In this document: piece by piece, positions 1 to 8,421 of the stretch
Layout of the letters: every line of letters starts with the position of its first letter
How positions within the stretch are numbered: the stretch's first letter is position 1
Source: DASZIT01 sp963819695
GTDB taxonomy: Bacteria; Actinomycetota; Acidimicrobiia; Acidimicrobiales; RAAP-2
NCBI GenBank assembly: GCA_963819695.1
Contig: CAWFXD010000001.1
Location: 310,001-374,000, forward strand
DNA length: 64,000 bases
Direction: 5' to 3'
Translations under genes and position numbers: made by a program
The notes under the pieces: model-generated
Told to the model about the DNA's origin: nothing
Seen by the model: only the letters and a program-made list of their open reading frames with translations
Databases searched by the model: none

Positions 1-2
1 AG

Positions 3-926
3 GGGCATCCGGTCAAACACTCGATACTCCTCACCGATGTCCAGATCGCCCAGGTGTCGGCGCTGTCGTACCTGTACTACAAGGTGCAGGCCAACACCGA
101 CCTCTTCCCGTTGGAGGCGATCACCGGCGGTGCCGCCCCGTCGGAGTTCACCGCCCAGGGCAACCTGGAGATGTCCCAGGCGGAATCGTCGGCCAAGGCG
201 GCGGCGCTCCTCCGGCTGGGGTATCCGGTCAGCTCCCAGGCCGCCGGGGCGGTGGTAGCGGCCACCTACCCGAAGACGCCCGCCTTCGCCGCCCTCGACG
301 TGGGTGACGTCATCTCCGCGGTCAACGGCACCTCCACCCCGAATGCCGAGGGCCTGGTCACCGTCCTGCACAATTATCACTCGGGCCAGCAGATCACCCT
401 CTCGGTCACCCGTGCCGGGAGCACCGCCCCCAAATCAGTACCGGTCACCCTGAAGAACACCTTGATCGATGTCGGCGGGGGAGTGATGCAGACCGAGGAC
501 CTCGGAATCCAGGTGGACGATCAGGTCAACTACACCTTTCCCTTCCCGCTCACCATCAACGTCGCCAACATCGGAGGTCCCTCGGCCGGATTGGCCATGA
601 CCCTCGGGGTGATCGACGAACTGACCGGCGGCTCGCTCACCGGAGGGAAGACGGTGGCGGCGACCGGGACCATTGACGCCCAGGGCAACGTGGGTGACGT
701 CGGCGGAGTCCCCCAGAAGACCATCGCCGTCGAGAATGCCGGGGCCACCATCTTCCTCGTGCCCCCCCAGGAGTTCAAAGCCGCGAAGTCGAAGCAGGCC
801 AGGGGCCTGCAGATCTACTCGGTCTCGACCCTCGATCAGGCCCTCCAGGTGCTGGCCGCTCACGGGGGAGTGGTGCCGCCGGCCCCGACCCATTCCGCCC
901 CGGCGTCGGCACCCGCCGGAGGGTGA
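3..926 (+). CDS. PDZ and Lon-type (S16) serine protease, YlbL-like, 5' end missing
   Basis: The reading frame is open to the left edge, so the N-terminus (normally a membrane anchor) lies outside the window. The visible part has a PDZ-like domain in its first half, with a segment around 'ALDVGDVISAVNG' that matches the ligand-binding PDZ core. A Lon-type S16 protease domain follows. The catalytic serine is in 'IGGPSAGLAMT' (codon at 582-584) and the partner lysine in 'GVPQKTIAVENA' (codon at 717-719), giving the Ser-Lys dyad of the family. The C-terminus is a short Pro/Ala-rich tail. In Actinobacteria and Firmicutes such proteins are membrane-anchored extracytoplasmic proteases; the substrate is unknown. 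The first internal GTG at 54 is not the start, because homology to the family ('LLTDVQIAQVSAL') continues upstream of it. Confidence 0.9.
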   Translation, partial: GHPVKHSILLTDVQIAQVSALSYLYYKVQANTDLFPLEAITGGAAPSEFTAQGNLEMSQAESSAKAAALLRLGYPVSSQAAGAVVAATYPKTPAFAALDVGDVISAVNGTSTPNAEGLVTVLHNYHSGQQITLSVTRAGSTAPKSVPVTLKNTLIDVGGGVMQTEDLGIQVDDQVNYTFPFPLTINVANIGGPSAGLAMTLGVIDELTGGSLTGGKTVAATGTIDAQGNVGDVGGVPQKTIAVENAGATIFLVPPQEFKAAKSKQARGLQIYSVSTLDQALQVLAAHGGVVPPAPTHSAPASAPAGG

Positions 927-980
927 CCCGTTCGAGCAACCGCTGGTCGTAGGCTCTCGTGCATGCCTGAGGACCACTGG

Positions 981-2789
981 ATGACAATTTCATCGTCATC
1001 GCACCTGGCCCCTGACGAAGTGGCGCGCCACACCTTCGCCACTTCGCGTCGGGGCTTCGATCCCGACGAGGTGCGGGCGTACCTCGAGAACCTGGCCAGG
1101 GGGCTGAGAGAGCTCGCCGAGCGAGAGCAGGAGTTCAGGCGCGAGCTCGAAGATGCCGAGCGGCGGGCGGCCAATCCGGTCATCAACGAGGAGACGTTGA
1201 CGGCGGCGCTGGGCCAGGAGACGGCTCGGGTGTTGCACAGTGCCCATGAGGCATCCAGCGAGATGCTGAACAAGGCACAGGCCGAATCCGACCGGCTGTT
1301 GACCGACGCCCGCGAGGAGATCGCCGCCACCGAGGCCCGGGTCTCGGCGCAGCTGTCGGACCGGGCCCAGGAGGCGGAAGTGGTGGCGGCGGACGTCCGG
1401 CAACGGGCGCAGGAGGAGGCCACCTCCACCACCGAGGCGGCCCGCACCGAGGTGGAGGCGATGATCGCCCAGGCCCGGTCGGACTGCCGCGACATGATCG
1501 ACGAGGCTCAGGCGCTCCGGGCCCGGGTGCTGGCCGACCTGTCCAAGCGGCGCAAGGTGCTCCATGCCCAGATCGAGCAGTTGCGGGCCGGCCGCGAGCA
1601 CCTGGCCGACACCGTCCGCGGGGTGCGCCGGTCGATCGACGCCATCGCCGACGATCTGTTCAGGGCGGAGGACGAGGCCCGGTTGGCGGCCGAGGCCGCA
1701 GGCCGGGCCGCGGTGGCCAGACCCGATGAAGGCACACCGGAGGAGTTGGCCACCGCGCTGTTGGCCGAGGAGGCATCCCTGGCCGAGGCGGCCGGCGAGG
1801 TTCCCGAGGATCTCACCCTGGTAAACCCGGTGCCCGCCGAGGTGGTGGGCGAGCTCGATGAGATCGCCGTGTTGTCCGACGCTGTCCCGCTCGATCCCAT
1901 ACCGTCGGTCGACGCCCTGTTCGCCAAGATCCGAGCCGCCCGGGAGGATGGGCCGGAGGATCCCGGCGAGCCCGACGGTATGGCCGGTTCGGCGGAAGCG
2001 GTGCCGGCTATCGAGATGGCCGAGCCGACCGCGCCCAATGCCGTAGTGGCCCCGGTCAACGGCGACGATGTGGACGAGGCCGCCGAGGGGGCCGAGGTTG
2101 CTCCGCCAGAAGCGCGGAACCCGGCCGTCATCCGTCGGGACGAGATGACCGCACCCCTGGTGAAGGCGTTGGCCCGGCGAATGAAGCGCACCCTCCAGGA
2201 TGACCAGAACGACCTGCTCGACCGGTTGCGGTCCGCCCATTTCCAATGGTCGCCCGAGATCCTTCCCGTCGACCCGGAGCACCTTGATTCCTATGCGACC
2301 GCGGCGTTGCCACACCTGATGGAGGCCGGCCAGGCCGGGGCCTCGTTCGTGGGGTCCGAAGGGACCCACCGGCCCCTCACCGACGACATGGCCAAGGTCG
2401 CCCACCAGCTCGCCGAGGCGGTGACCCTGCCGCTCCGCCGCCGGCTGTTGGAGGGCGAAGGCGAACATCTGTCGGGAGCCGACGAGCAGGTGGTGGCGGA
2501 GCACGTCGGGTCGGCCTTCCGGGAATGGAAGGGCGAGCGCATCGAGCGACTGGCAGGAGACTACGTGGTGGCGGCGTTCTCGCTCGGCTCGCTGGCCGGA
2601 GCGCAGCGCAAGAAGAACCTGCAGATCGAGTGGATCGCGGCCGCGGCCACCGGCGATGAACCGTGTCCGGACTGCGAGGACAACATGCTCAACGGGCCCC
2701 AACGCCCGGGGGGGGATTTCCCCACCGGACACGTGCATCCGCCGGCCCATCCGGGTTGTCGATGCGTGCTGGCGCCGTCTGCCACCTAG
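981..2789 (+). CDS. DivIVA-domain coiled-coil protein with C-terminal phage-head-like cysteine motif
   Basis: The N-terminus ('FATSRRGFDPDEVRAYLENLARGL') is a DivIVA/Wag31-type domain, the membrane-curvature and polar-growth scaffold of Gram-positive bacteria. A long Glu/Ala/Arg-rich coiled coil follows to about residue 230. After an acidic, Pro/Ala-rich linker there is a second folded region, ending in CPDC (residues 562-565) and 'HPGCRC' (593-595) after a Gly/Pro-rich stretch. That spacing resembles the metal-binding tail of phage Mu F/SPP1 gp7-type minor head proteins. I chose ATG 981 because TGAGGA lies 7 bases upstream; ATG 963 in the same frame would add six residues and has no ribosome site. 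The next gene starts 9 bp downstream. The role is inferred to be in cell-envelope growth or division. The function of the tail is unknown. Confidence 0.8.
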   Translation: MTISSSSHLAPDEVARHTFATSRRGFDPDEVRAYLENLARGLRELAEREQEFRRELEDAERRAANPVINEETLTAALGQETARVLHSAHEASSEMLNKAQAESDRLLTDAREEIAATEARVSAQLSDRAQEAEVVAADVRQRAQEEATSTTEAARTEVEAMIAQARSDCRDMIDEAQALRARVLADLSKRRKVLHAQIEQLRAGREHLADTVRGVRRSIDAIADDLFRAEDEARLAAEAAGRAAVARPDEGTPEELATALLAEEASLAEAAGEVPEDLTLVNPVPAEVVGELDEIAVLSDAVPLDPIPSVDALFAKIRAAREDGPEDPGEPDGMAGSAEAVPAIEMAEPTAPNAVVAPVNGDDVDEAAEGAEVAPPEARNPAVIRRDEMTAPLVKALARRMKRTLQDDQNDLLDRLRSAHFQWSPEILPVDPEHLDSYATAALPHLMEAGQAGASFVGSEGTHRPLTDDMAKVAHQLAEAVTLPLRRRLLEGEGEHLSGADEQVVAEHVGSAFREWKGERIERLAGDYVVAAFSLGSLAGAQRKKNLQIEWIAAAATGDEPCPDCEDNMLNGPQRPGGDFPTGHVHPPAHPGCRCVLAPSAT

Positions 2790-2798
2790 GCTGCTGCC

Positions 2799-5700
2799 GT
2801 GCGGCCCCCCACTGACATTCCCAAGCCCACTCGTTCACCGTCGCACGCCCGGCGCCGCGGGATCATCATCGCCATCGTCGTGCTGGTGGCCATCCTGCTT
2901 TCGTTGAGCGCATTCGCCCACATCTACACCGACGCCCTGTGGTTCTCGTCGGTGAACCTGCACTCGGTGTGGCGGAGCCTGTTCGACATCAAGGCCGGCT
3001 TGATGCTCTCATTCGGAGTCATCTTCGGGGTGCTGTTGTTCGCCAGCCTGATGGTCGCCGAGCGGCTGGCCCCCAAGGGCCCTTCGCTCGACGCCGAGGA
3101 CGAATTCGTGAAGCGCTACCAGGAGGTCATCGGTCCCTATGTCCGATGGCTGAGGATCGGGCTGGTGGTGGTGCTGGCGCTGATCGTCGGGTCCCAGGCC
3201 CTCGGCCAGTGGAACAACTGGATCCTGTTCCGGAACGGGGTGCCGTTCGGGGTGAAGGACCCCCAGTTCGGACGGGACGTCGGCTACTTCGTCTTCAAAT
3301 TGCCGTTCGAGCTCTTTCTGGTCCACTGGGCGCTGGTGGCGTTGATCGTCATCCTGCTGGTGACCGTGCTGTTCCACTACCTCAACGGCGGCATCCGGCT
3401 GCAGGGGGCGCGGCCCCGGGTCCGCCCGGCGGTCAAAGCCCACATCTCGGTGATCCTCGGCCTGATCGCCCTGGTCAAGGCGGCCGGCTACTACCTGGCC
3501 CGCTTCTCGCTCGACCTGTCGTCGAACGGCTACAACAAGGGCGCGGACTATGCCGATGTCCACGCCCGGATCCCGGCCATCGAGCTGTTGATCCTGGTGT
3601 CGCTGGCGGCCTTCTTGCTGCTGATCTACAACATCCGGCGCCAGGGCTGGGCCCTCCCGGTGATCGGGGTCGGGCTGTGGTTCGTGGTGGCCCTGACCGC
3701 CGGCACCATCTACCCGGCCATCGTCCAGGCGTTGAAGGTGAACCCGGCCCAGAACACCCTGGAGCGGCCCTACATCCAGCGGAACATCAACGCCACCCGG
3801 ACCGCCTTCGGCCTCAACGCCGTCACCAACACCAACTACTCGGCCACCTCGACGCTGACCGCCAGCCAGCTGACCGCCGCCACGGACACCCTGGCCAACG
3901 TGCGGTTGTGGGACCCGCTCCAGACCCAGGCGACCTACGACCGGCTGCAGGACCGCCGCTCCTATTACCAGTTCAACTCCCTGGCCATCGACCGCTATCC
4001 GGTGGCCAGCCCGACGGGAACGACGGTGACACCGGTGATCGCCGGCGTGCGGGAGGTCAACGATGCGGACATACCGTCACCCTCGTGGGTCAACACCCAC
4101 CTGGTATTCACCCACGGGTACGGGATGGTGGTGTCACCGGCCAACACCCAGACCAGCAGCGGGGACCCCACTTTCGCGGTGCAGGACGTCCCCCCGATGT
4201 CGACCACCGGGTACCCGACGATCACCCAGCCGTCGGTGTACTTCGGGTTGAGCAACGCCGGGTACGTGGTGGCCGACACCAAGGCTTCTGAACTCGATTA
4301 CCAGTTGGCCAACGGAACCAATGTGCAGACCCACTACGCGGGGAACGGCGGTGTGCAGCTGTCGTCGTTCTTCAACAAGCTGATGTTCGCGGTGCGTTTC
4401 GGCGACTACAACCTGCTGATCTCGAGCCAGCTCACCGACCAGTCACGGCTGATCTATGACCGGGGGGTGCAGGCCCGGGTGTCAAAGGCGGCGCCCTTCC
4501 TGAGCCTGGACGCGGATCCATATCCGGTACTGATCGGGGGTCACATCGACTGGATCCAGGATGCCTACACCACCACCGACAATTACCCCTACTCCCAAGA
4601 CGCTGACACCAGCGCGCTGTCGGGCGGAAGCGGTCTCCAGAAGCCGGTCAACTACGTCCGCAACTCGGTGAAGGTGGTGATCGACTCCTACACCGGGGCG
4701 ATGACGTTCTACGTCATGGACCCGAAGGACCCGATCATCCGGACTTACCAGAAGGCGTTCCCGGGCATGTTCACCCCGGCGTCCAAGATGTCGGCGGACC
4801 TCACCGCCCATCTCCGGTATCCCGAGGACATCTTCACCGTGCAGGCCTCGATGTACGGCAAGTACCACATCACCAGCGCTCCCAACTTCTACAGCGCGGC
4901 CGACGCCTGGACGCTGTCGCCGTCGCCGGGGTCGGGGTCACCGTCCCAGGCATTGCAAACCGTCCAGGCTCCCAACGCCCAGGGCCAATTGGTTTCCACC
5001 GGCCAGCTGGTGCGGATGGCCCCCGTCTACCAGGAGATGCGGGTGCCGGGGCAGACACAGCAGTCGTTCACCCTCCTCGACGCGTTCGTGCCGGTCTCGA
5101 GCCAGAGCCAGATCCAGACCCTGTCCGGCTTCATGATCGCCGGGTCGGATCCGGGCCAGTACGGCAAGCTCCAGATGTTCATCACCCCGCGCAACCAGCC
5201 GGTCAACGGCCCGTCGATCGTGGCCTCGGAGATCGATGCCAATCCGGCCATCTCCAAACAGATCAGCCTGCTCAACCAGAACGGTTCGACCGTGCTGTTG
5301 GGGAATGTGCTGATGATCCCGGTAGCTGACGCGCTCCTGTATATCCAACCCCTGTATGTGGCGTCGGCCCGGAACTCGATCCCGGAGATCCAGAACATCA
5401 TCGCGGTGTACGGGAACACGCCGGCCCTCGGCACCACCCTCAGCGACGCCCTGACGCAGGTGTTCGCCGCCCCGGTGTCGACCCAGGTGACCCCGGGGGG
5501 CACCTCCAACGCCCTGTCGCCGACCGTGCGTCAGCTGCTGGCCGACGCCCAAGCGTTCTATGTCGCGTCCCAGGCCGATCTGACCGCGGGAAACCTGGGC
5601 GCCTACCAGAACGCCATCAACTCGATGGAACAGGATCTCCAGCAGGTGCAGACGCTGACGGGTACGGCTCCGCCGGCCCCGTCGGCGTCCGACCACCACC

Positions 5701-5876
5701 ACCACCACGGCTCCCGGCTCCACGCCCACCACCACGGCTACGGCTGGATCCACCACCGCCACCAAGTCCTCGCCCGCCCTCACCGTCCAGCCGGCTCCGG
5801 CCTGATCTCGGTCGGGAGGGGGTGGCGGCGGGGGGAATCCCTGTCCGGTCGTGGTTTCTCGGGCCGTGTCGGTTGA
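2799..5876 (+). CDS. UPF0182 family large membrane protein, apparent frameshift near the 3' end
   Basis: About 1000 residues. The N-terminal third holds roughly seven hydrophobic helices (for example 'GIIIAIVVLVAILLSLSAFA'), followed by a large extracytoplasmic domain with the conserved 'RPYIQRNINATRTAFGL' segment, as in UPF0182. Function is unknown; the family is widespread in Actinobacteria and cyanobacteria. The start is GTG 2799, 9 bp after the DivIVA stop, so the pair may be cotranscribed. The end is odd. From about 5691 the frame reads a His-rich tail, whereas the +1 frame reads a Thr/Pro/Ser-rich tail (TTTTTTAPGSTPTTT) that stops at 5805 and is typical of these proteins. One extra base just before 5692 would explain it. 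The true product is therefore probably about 1001 residues and ends at 5805. Confidence 0.9.
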   Translation: MRPPTDIPKPTRSPSHARRRGIIIAIVVLVAILLSLSAFAHIYTDALWFSSVNLHSVWRSLFDIKAGLMLSFGVIFGVLLFASLMVAERLAPKGPSLDAEDEFVKRYQEVIGPYVRWLRIGLVVVLALIVGSQALGQWNNWILFRNGVPFGVKDPQFGRDVGYFVFKLPFELFLVHWALVALIVILLVTVLFHYLNGGIRLQGARPRVRPAVKAHISVILGLIALVKAAGYYLARFSLDLSSNGYNKGADYADVHARIPAIELLILVSLAAFLLLIYNIRRQGWALPVIGVGLWFVVALTAGTIYPAIVQALKVNPAQNTLERPYIQRNINATRTAFGLNAVTNTNYSATSTLTASQLTAATDTLANVRLWDPLQTQATYDRLQDRRSYYQFNSLAIDRYPVASPTGTTVTPVIAGVREVNDADIPSPSWVNTHLVFTHGYGMVVSPANTQTSSGDPTFAVQDVPPMSTTGYPTITQPSVYFGLSNAGYVVADTKASELDYQLANGTNVQTHYAGNGGVQLSSFFNKLMFAVRFGDYNLLISSQLTDQSRLIYDRGVQARVSKAAPFLSLDADPYPVLIGGHIDWIQDAYTTTDNYPYSQDADTSALSGGSGLQKPVNYVRNSVKVVIDSYTGAMTFYVMDPKDPIIRTYQKAFPGMFTPASKMSADLTAHLRYPEDIFTVQASMYGKYHITSAPNFYSAADAWTLSPSPGSGSPSQALQTVQAPNAQGQLVSTGQLVRMAPVYQEMRVPGQTQQSFTLLDAFVPVSSQSQIQTLSGFMIAGSDPGQYGKLQMFITPRNQPVNGPSIVASEIDANPAISKQISLLNQNGSTVLLGNVLMIPVADALLYIQPLYVASARNSIPEIQNIIAVYGNTPALGTTLSDALTQVFAAPVSTQVTPGGTSNALSPTVRQLLADAQAFYVASQADLTAGNLGAYQNAINSMEQDLQQVQTLTGTAPPAPSASDHHHHHGSRLHAHHHGYGWIHHRHQVLARPHRPAGSGLISVGRGWRRGESLSGRGFSGRVG

Positions 5877-5912
5877 GGCCCGTCTCGCAAGTGGTATCTT
5901 GTATCTTCACGC

Positions 5913-5989
<77 letters not shown>

Positions 5990-5990
5990 T

Positions 5991-5998
5991 TTGAAACG
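5991..5998. repeat. left target-site duplication of the ISL3-type element
   Basis: TTGAAACG occurs here and again at 7546-7553, immediately outside the two ends of the insertion sequence. An 8-bp duplication is the usual size for ISL3-family insertion. The perfect match suggests a recent event. Confidence 0.93.
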
Positions 5999-6242
5999 GG
6001 CTCATCGGATTCTGGTGGGGCGCGCCCCTGACCAGGATCACCTCGAGCGCGACGAAGGTGCTTCAAGCTTGAGGTGTGACCCAACAACCAAGAAGCACCT
6101 TCGTTCTTCGCGACCATAGCGGCTCATCGGATTCTGGTGGGGCGCGCCCCTGACCAGGATCACCTCGAGCGCGACGAAGGTGCTTCAAGCTTGAGGTGTG
6201 ACCCAACAACCAAGAAGCACCTTCGTTCTTCGCGACCATAGC
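5999..6242 (+). repeat. perfect 122-bp tandem duplication of the IS left end
   Basis: Positions 5999-6120 and 6121-6242 are identical. Each copy holds the terminal inverted repeat, the GGGGCGCGCCCC palindrome, the transposase start codon and the first ~15 codons. The upstream start (GTG 6076) runs into the second copy, changes frame because 122 is not a multiple of 3, and stops after about 25 codons. Only the second copy drives the full transposase. Confidence 0.95.
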
Positions 6243-7514
6243 GAGATCCTCGAGGCCCTCGTCGGGCTCAAAGACGTGGTGGTCCTGCACTACGAGCGAC
6301 GCGGACCCGACGTCGAGCTGGCCATCGAACAGCTGATCAGGGATCCGGTGCGCTGCCCATCGTGTGGCGTGGAGGCCCGGGTCAAGGATCGGCCGGTGGT
6401 CCATTACGTCGACTTGCCCGTCTATGGGGCGCCCATGTCACTGGCCTGGAAGAAGCACCGGATGCGCTGTGGGAACGAGCGCTGCCCGAAGAAGACCTGG
6501 GTGCTCAGCGACCACCGCATTGCGGCCAAGAAATGCCGGTTGACCACGAGGGCTGCCAAATGGGCGACGCGCCAGATCGGCGACGGGCGCACGGTCAAGG
6601 AGGTGGCAGCGGAACTCGCCTGTGACTGGCACACGGTCAACGACGCCGTGACCACCTATGGCGAGGCCCTTCTCGAGGCCGATCGCAAGCGCCTGAACAA
6701 GACCTCCGCCATCGGCCTCGACGAGACCTCCTTCGTGCGCTTGGCGGGGAGCCGGACCGACTACGCCACCACCGTGGCCGATGTCGAGCACCACCAGATC
6801 ATCGACATCTTGCCCAGCCGCAACTACGTGGAGGTGGCCGCCTGGCTGGACAAACAGCCCAAGAGCTGGAAGCAGCGCATCGAATACGGCGCCCTCGACA
6901 TGTCGGCCACCTATGCCGCCGTCTACAGCGTCGTGCTTCCCCAAGCGGCCCAGGTGGTCGACCCCTTCCACCTCATCGCCCTCGCCAACCGCTCCCTCGA
7001 CGCCATCCGCCGGCGGGTCCAGATCGAACAACTGGGTCATCGGGGCCGGCGTGACGACCCGCTCTATCGGGCCCGCAGGTTGCTGCTCAGGGGCGAGGAG
7101 AAGCTGAGCGATGAGGCCTCAGCGCGCCTGGCCTCACTCCTCGAACTCGGCGACCCGGGTGCCGAGGTGGCCATTGCCTATCGCGTGAAAGAGCGCCTCC
7201 GCGACTTCTATCGCTGCAGCGATCCCGACCAGGCCGAGGCGATGCTTCTCGAGCTCCAGACACACTGCACGAAGAAGGCCATGCCACCGGAGATCCGCCG
7301 TCTCGGTCGCACCATCAAGAACTGGTTCGACAAGATCACGAACTACCACTTGGCCCGGGTCTCCAACGGCCCCACCGAAGCGCTCAACAACCTGATCAAG
7401 CGAATCAAACGGATCGGCTTCGGGTTCCGCAACTTCGAGAATTATCGGATCCGGGCCTTGCTCTACGCCGGCAAACCGAACTGGCGGGTGCTCGGATCGA
7501 TCGTCGTCCGGTGA
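6198..7514 (+). CDS. ISL3-family transposase
   Basis: The 438-residue protein is of normal length for the family. An N-terminal zinc-binding segment has CPSC (residues 53-56) and a second pair at C91 and C96. A helix-turn-helix region follows ('TVKEVAAELACDWHTVNDAV'). The DDE catalytic core has D175 in 'IGLDETSF', D255 in 'VVDPFHLI' and E394 in 'GPTEALNN'. The start is GTG 6198; no good ribosome site precedes it. The start lies in the 29-nt loop between perfect 11-nt inverted arms at 6175-6185 and 6215-6225. Such a hairpin could mask translation of read-through transcripts coming from the tRNA promoter, which is an inference. The gene looks intact and potentially active. Confidence 0.95.
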   Translation: MTQQPRSTFVLRDHSEILEALVGLKDVVVLHYERRGPDVELAIEQLIRDPVRCPSCGVEARVKDRPVVHYVDLPVYGAPMSLAWKKHRMRCGNERCPKKTWVLSDHRIAAKKCRLTTRAAKWATRQIGDGRTVKEVAAELACDWHTVNDAVTTYGEALLEADRKRLNKTSAIGLDETSFVRLAGSRTDYATTVADVEHHQIIDILPSRNYVEVAAWLDKQPKSWKQRIEYGALDMSATYAAVYSVVLPQAAQVVDPFHLIALANRSLDAIRRRVQIEQLGHRGRRDDPLYRARRLLLRGEEKLSDEASARLASLLELGDPGAEVAIAYRVKERLRDFYRCSDPDQAEAMLLELQTHCTKKAMPPEIRRLGRTIKNWFDKITNYHLARVSNGPTEALNNLIKRIKRIGFGFRNFENYRIRALLYAGKPNWRVLGSIVVR

Positions 7515-7545
7515 GCAGGCAGACCCCACCAGAATCCGATGGTCC

Positions 7546-7553
7546 TTGAAACG
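7546..7553. repeat. right target-site duplication of the ISL3-type element
   Basis: TTGAAACG, identical to 5991-5998. Its last five bases are also the start of the left arm of the hairpin at 7549-7601, so the element landed at the foot of that structure. Confidence 0.93.
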
Positions 7554-7602
7554 CTGGTCGGCGCGTCTCGTGCACAGGGCACGGGCGCCTGACCAGCGTT
7601 TT
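7549..7602 (+). terminator. hairpin, probable tRNA-Met terminator displaced by the IS
   Basis: AAACGCTGGTC (7549-7559) pairs perfectly with GACCAGCGTTT (7591-7601), and a GC-rich inner stem follows. Removing the IS and one target copy places this hairpin a few bases after the tRNA CCA, where a tRNA terminator would be expected. Downstream Ts are few. Confidence 0.6.
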
Positions 7603-7876
7603 CGCGTCTGGCCGAGGTGCCGAAGGTCGGGTTCATCGGGGATTTTTCTCGGGACCTACTCAGCCGCGGCGCCTGCTGCCCTATGCAGCGTGGCGCGACA
7701 CGTCCGGCCCTTGCGCTGCGGTTTCGCGACAGAGGACTGCGGAGCTGGCGCACTGCATGGGACATGCCCTGTGCAAGCCCTCTGCAGCTGCACTGCTCAG
7801 CTCTACTCCGTGGCCGGCCGGTTGCATGGAGTTGACCTGGGGTAGCCGAATATTGGCGTCGGAGACGAGGTCCCTC
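7603..7876. other. non-coding stretch with a partial copy of the module-boundary repeat
   Basis: I see no gene here. TTTTCTCGGGACCT at 7644-7657 is identical to 14371-14384. The TGCAGCG that follows lies 40 bp on here and 41 bp on in the other copy. CCGAAGGTCGGGTTCATC at 7619-7636 resembles the T-arm side of the tRNA. I take it as a decayed member of the repeat described at 11372 and 14312. Confidence 0.45.
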
Positions 7877-8233
7877 TCAGTTGCCAGGAAGTGCGCCGAG
7901 GTCGGCGCCAGCGAAGACAGCTGCAATCCGGTCAAGATGACGCGCCCAGAATTGCCGATAGAAGGCGGCATCCCCCGCACTTAGGCCGGAGAACTGCACC
8001 CTCACATTCGTGCCGTCACCTGTCGGGGTGAGCGTGATCTCAATGAATGTAGGTATCGGCGTCGTTGTGTCGGTTCCTTGACGCTCCCATCTAAGCAGCA
8101 TGCGGTGCGGGGGATCTACTTCGATGTAGTGGCCGGCGATCACCGTCCCGTCGAGGTCAAGGTGGAACGCGTCCCCCGGCCGCGGAGCCGTCATGAAGTT
8201 CCGTTCATCTTGACGAAGCCGGTCCACGTTCAA
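7877..8233 (-). pseudogene. SRPBCC/AHSA1-type protein, N-terminally truncated remnant
   Basis: The readable part (118 codons from a TTG) matches the C-terminal two thirds of AHSA1/SRPBCC ligand-binding proteins: 'RPGDAFHLDLDGTVIAGHYIEVDPPHRMLLRWE', then 'PTFIEITLTP' and a C-terminal helix 'FYRQFWARHLDRIAAVF'. Typical family members have about 40-50 more residues at the N-terminus. In another frame just upstream (about 8280-8380) the stretch 'IAEVGSRLLD' looks like the missing start, so at least one frameshift is likely. The gene follows the TetR gene on the same strand. It is unlikely to give a functional protein if this sequence is right; without the family comparison it could be a short stand-alone protein. 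Confidence 0.6.
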
Positions 8234-8421
8234 GGGGCACGAGCAGGCAGGGTCGGCTGAATGAGCTCACGGGAAGCCAGACCTGAGCAACCACTGGGAC
8301 CGACGAGGTGTCCGGCATCACGAACGGCAGCGGGTCCGCAAACGCAGCGTGTGGATGCACGTGCCTATCCAAAAGCCGTGAGCCGACCTCGGCGATGGCT
8401 GTGAACGAACCCGGCTCGGGG

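Larger units (their letters stand above)
5999..7545 (+). mobile_element. ISL3-family insertion sequence, intact, with duplicated left end
   Basis: The boundaries are set by 22-bp terminal inverted repeats matching at 20 of 22 positions. The left starts GGCTCATCGGATTCTGG at 5999 and the right, read inward on the opposite strand, starts GGACCATCGGATTCTGG at 7545. Perfect 8-bp direct repeats lie outside. One full-length transposase gene lies inside. The leftmost 122 bp are tandemly duplicated, so there are two left-end repeats (5999 and 6121). The element lies between the tRNA-Met gene and the terminator-like hairpin at 7549. Confidence 0.93.

Noticed and set aside
5691..5760. Metal-binding His-rich tail of the UPF0182 protein
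   Set aside because: The His codons are the shifted reading of ACC/Thr repeats; a family-typical Thr/Pro tail exists in the next frame.
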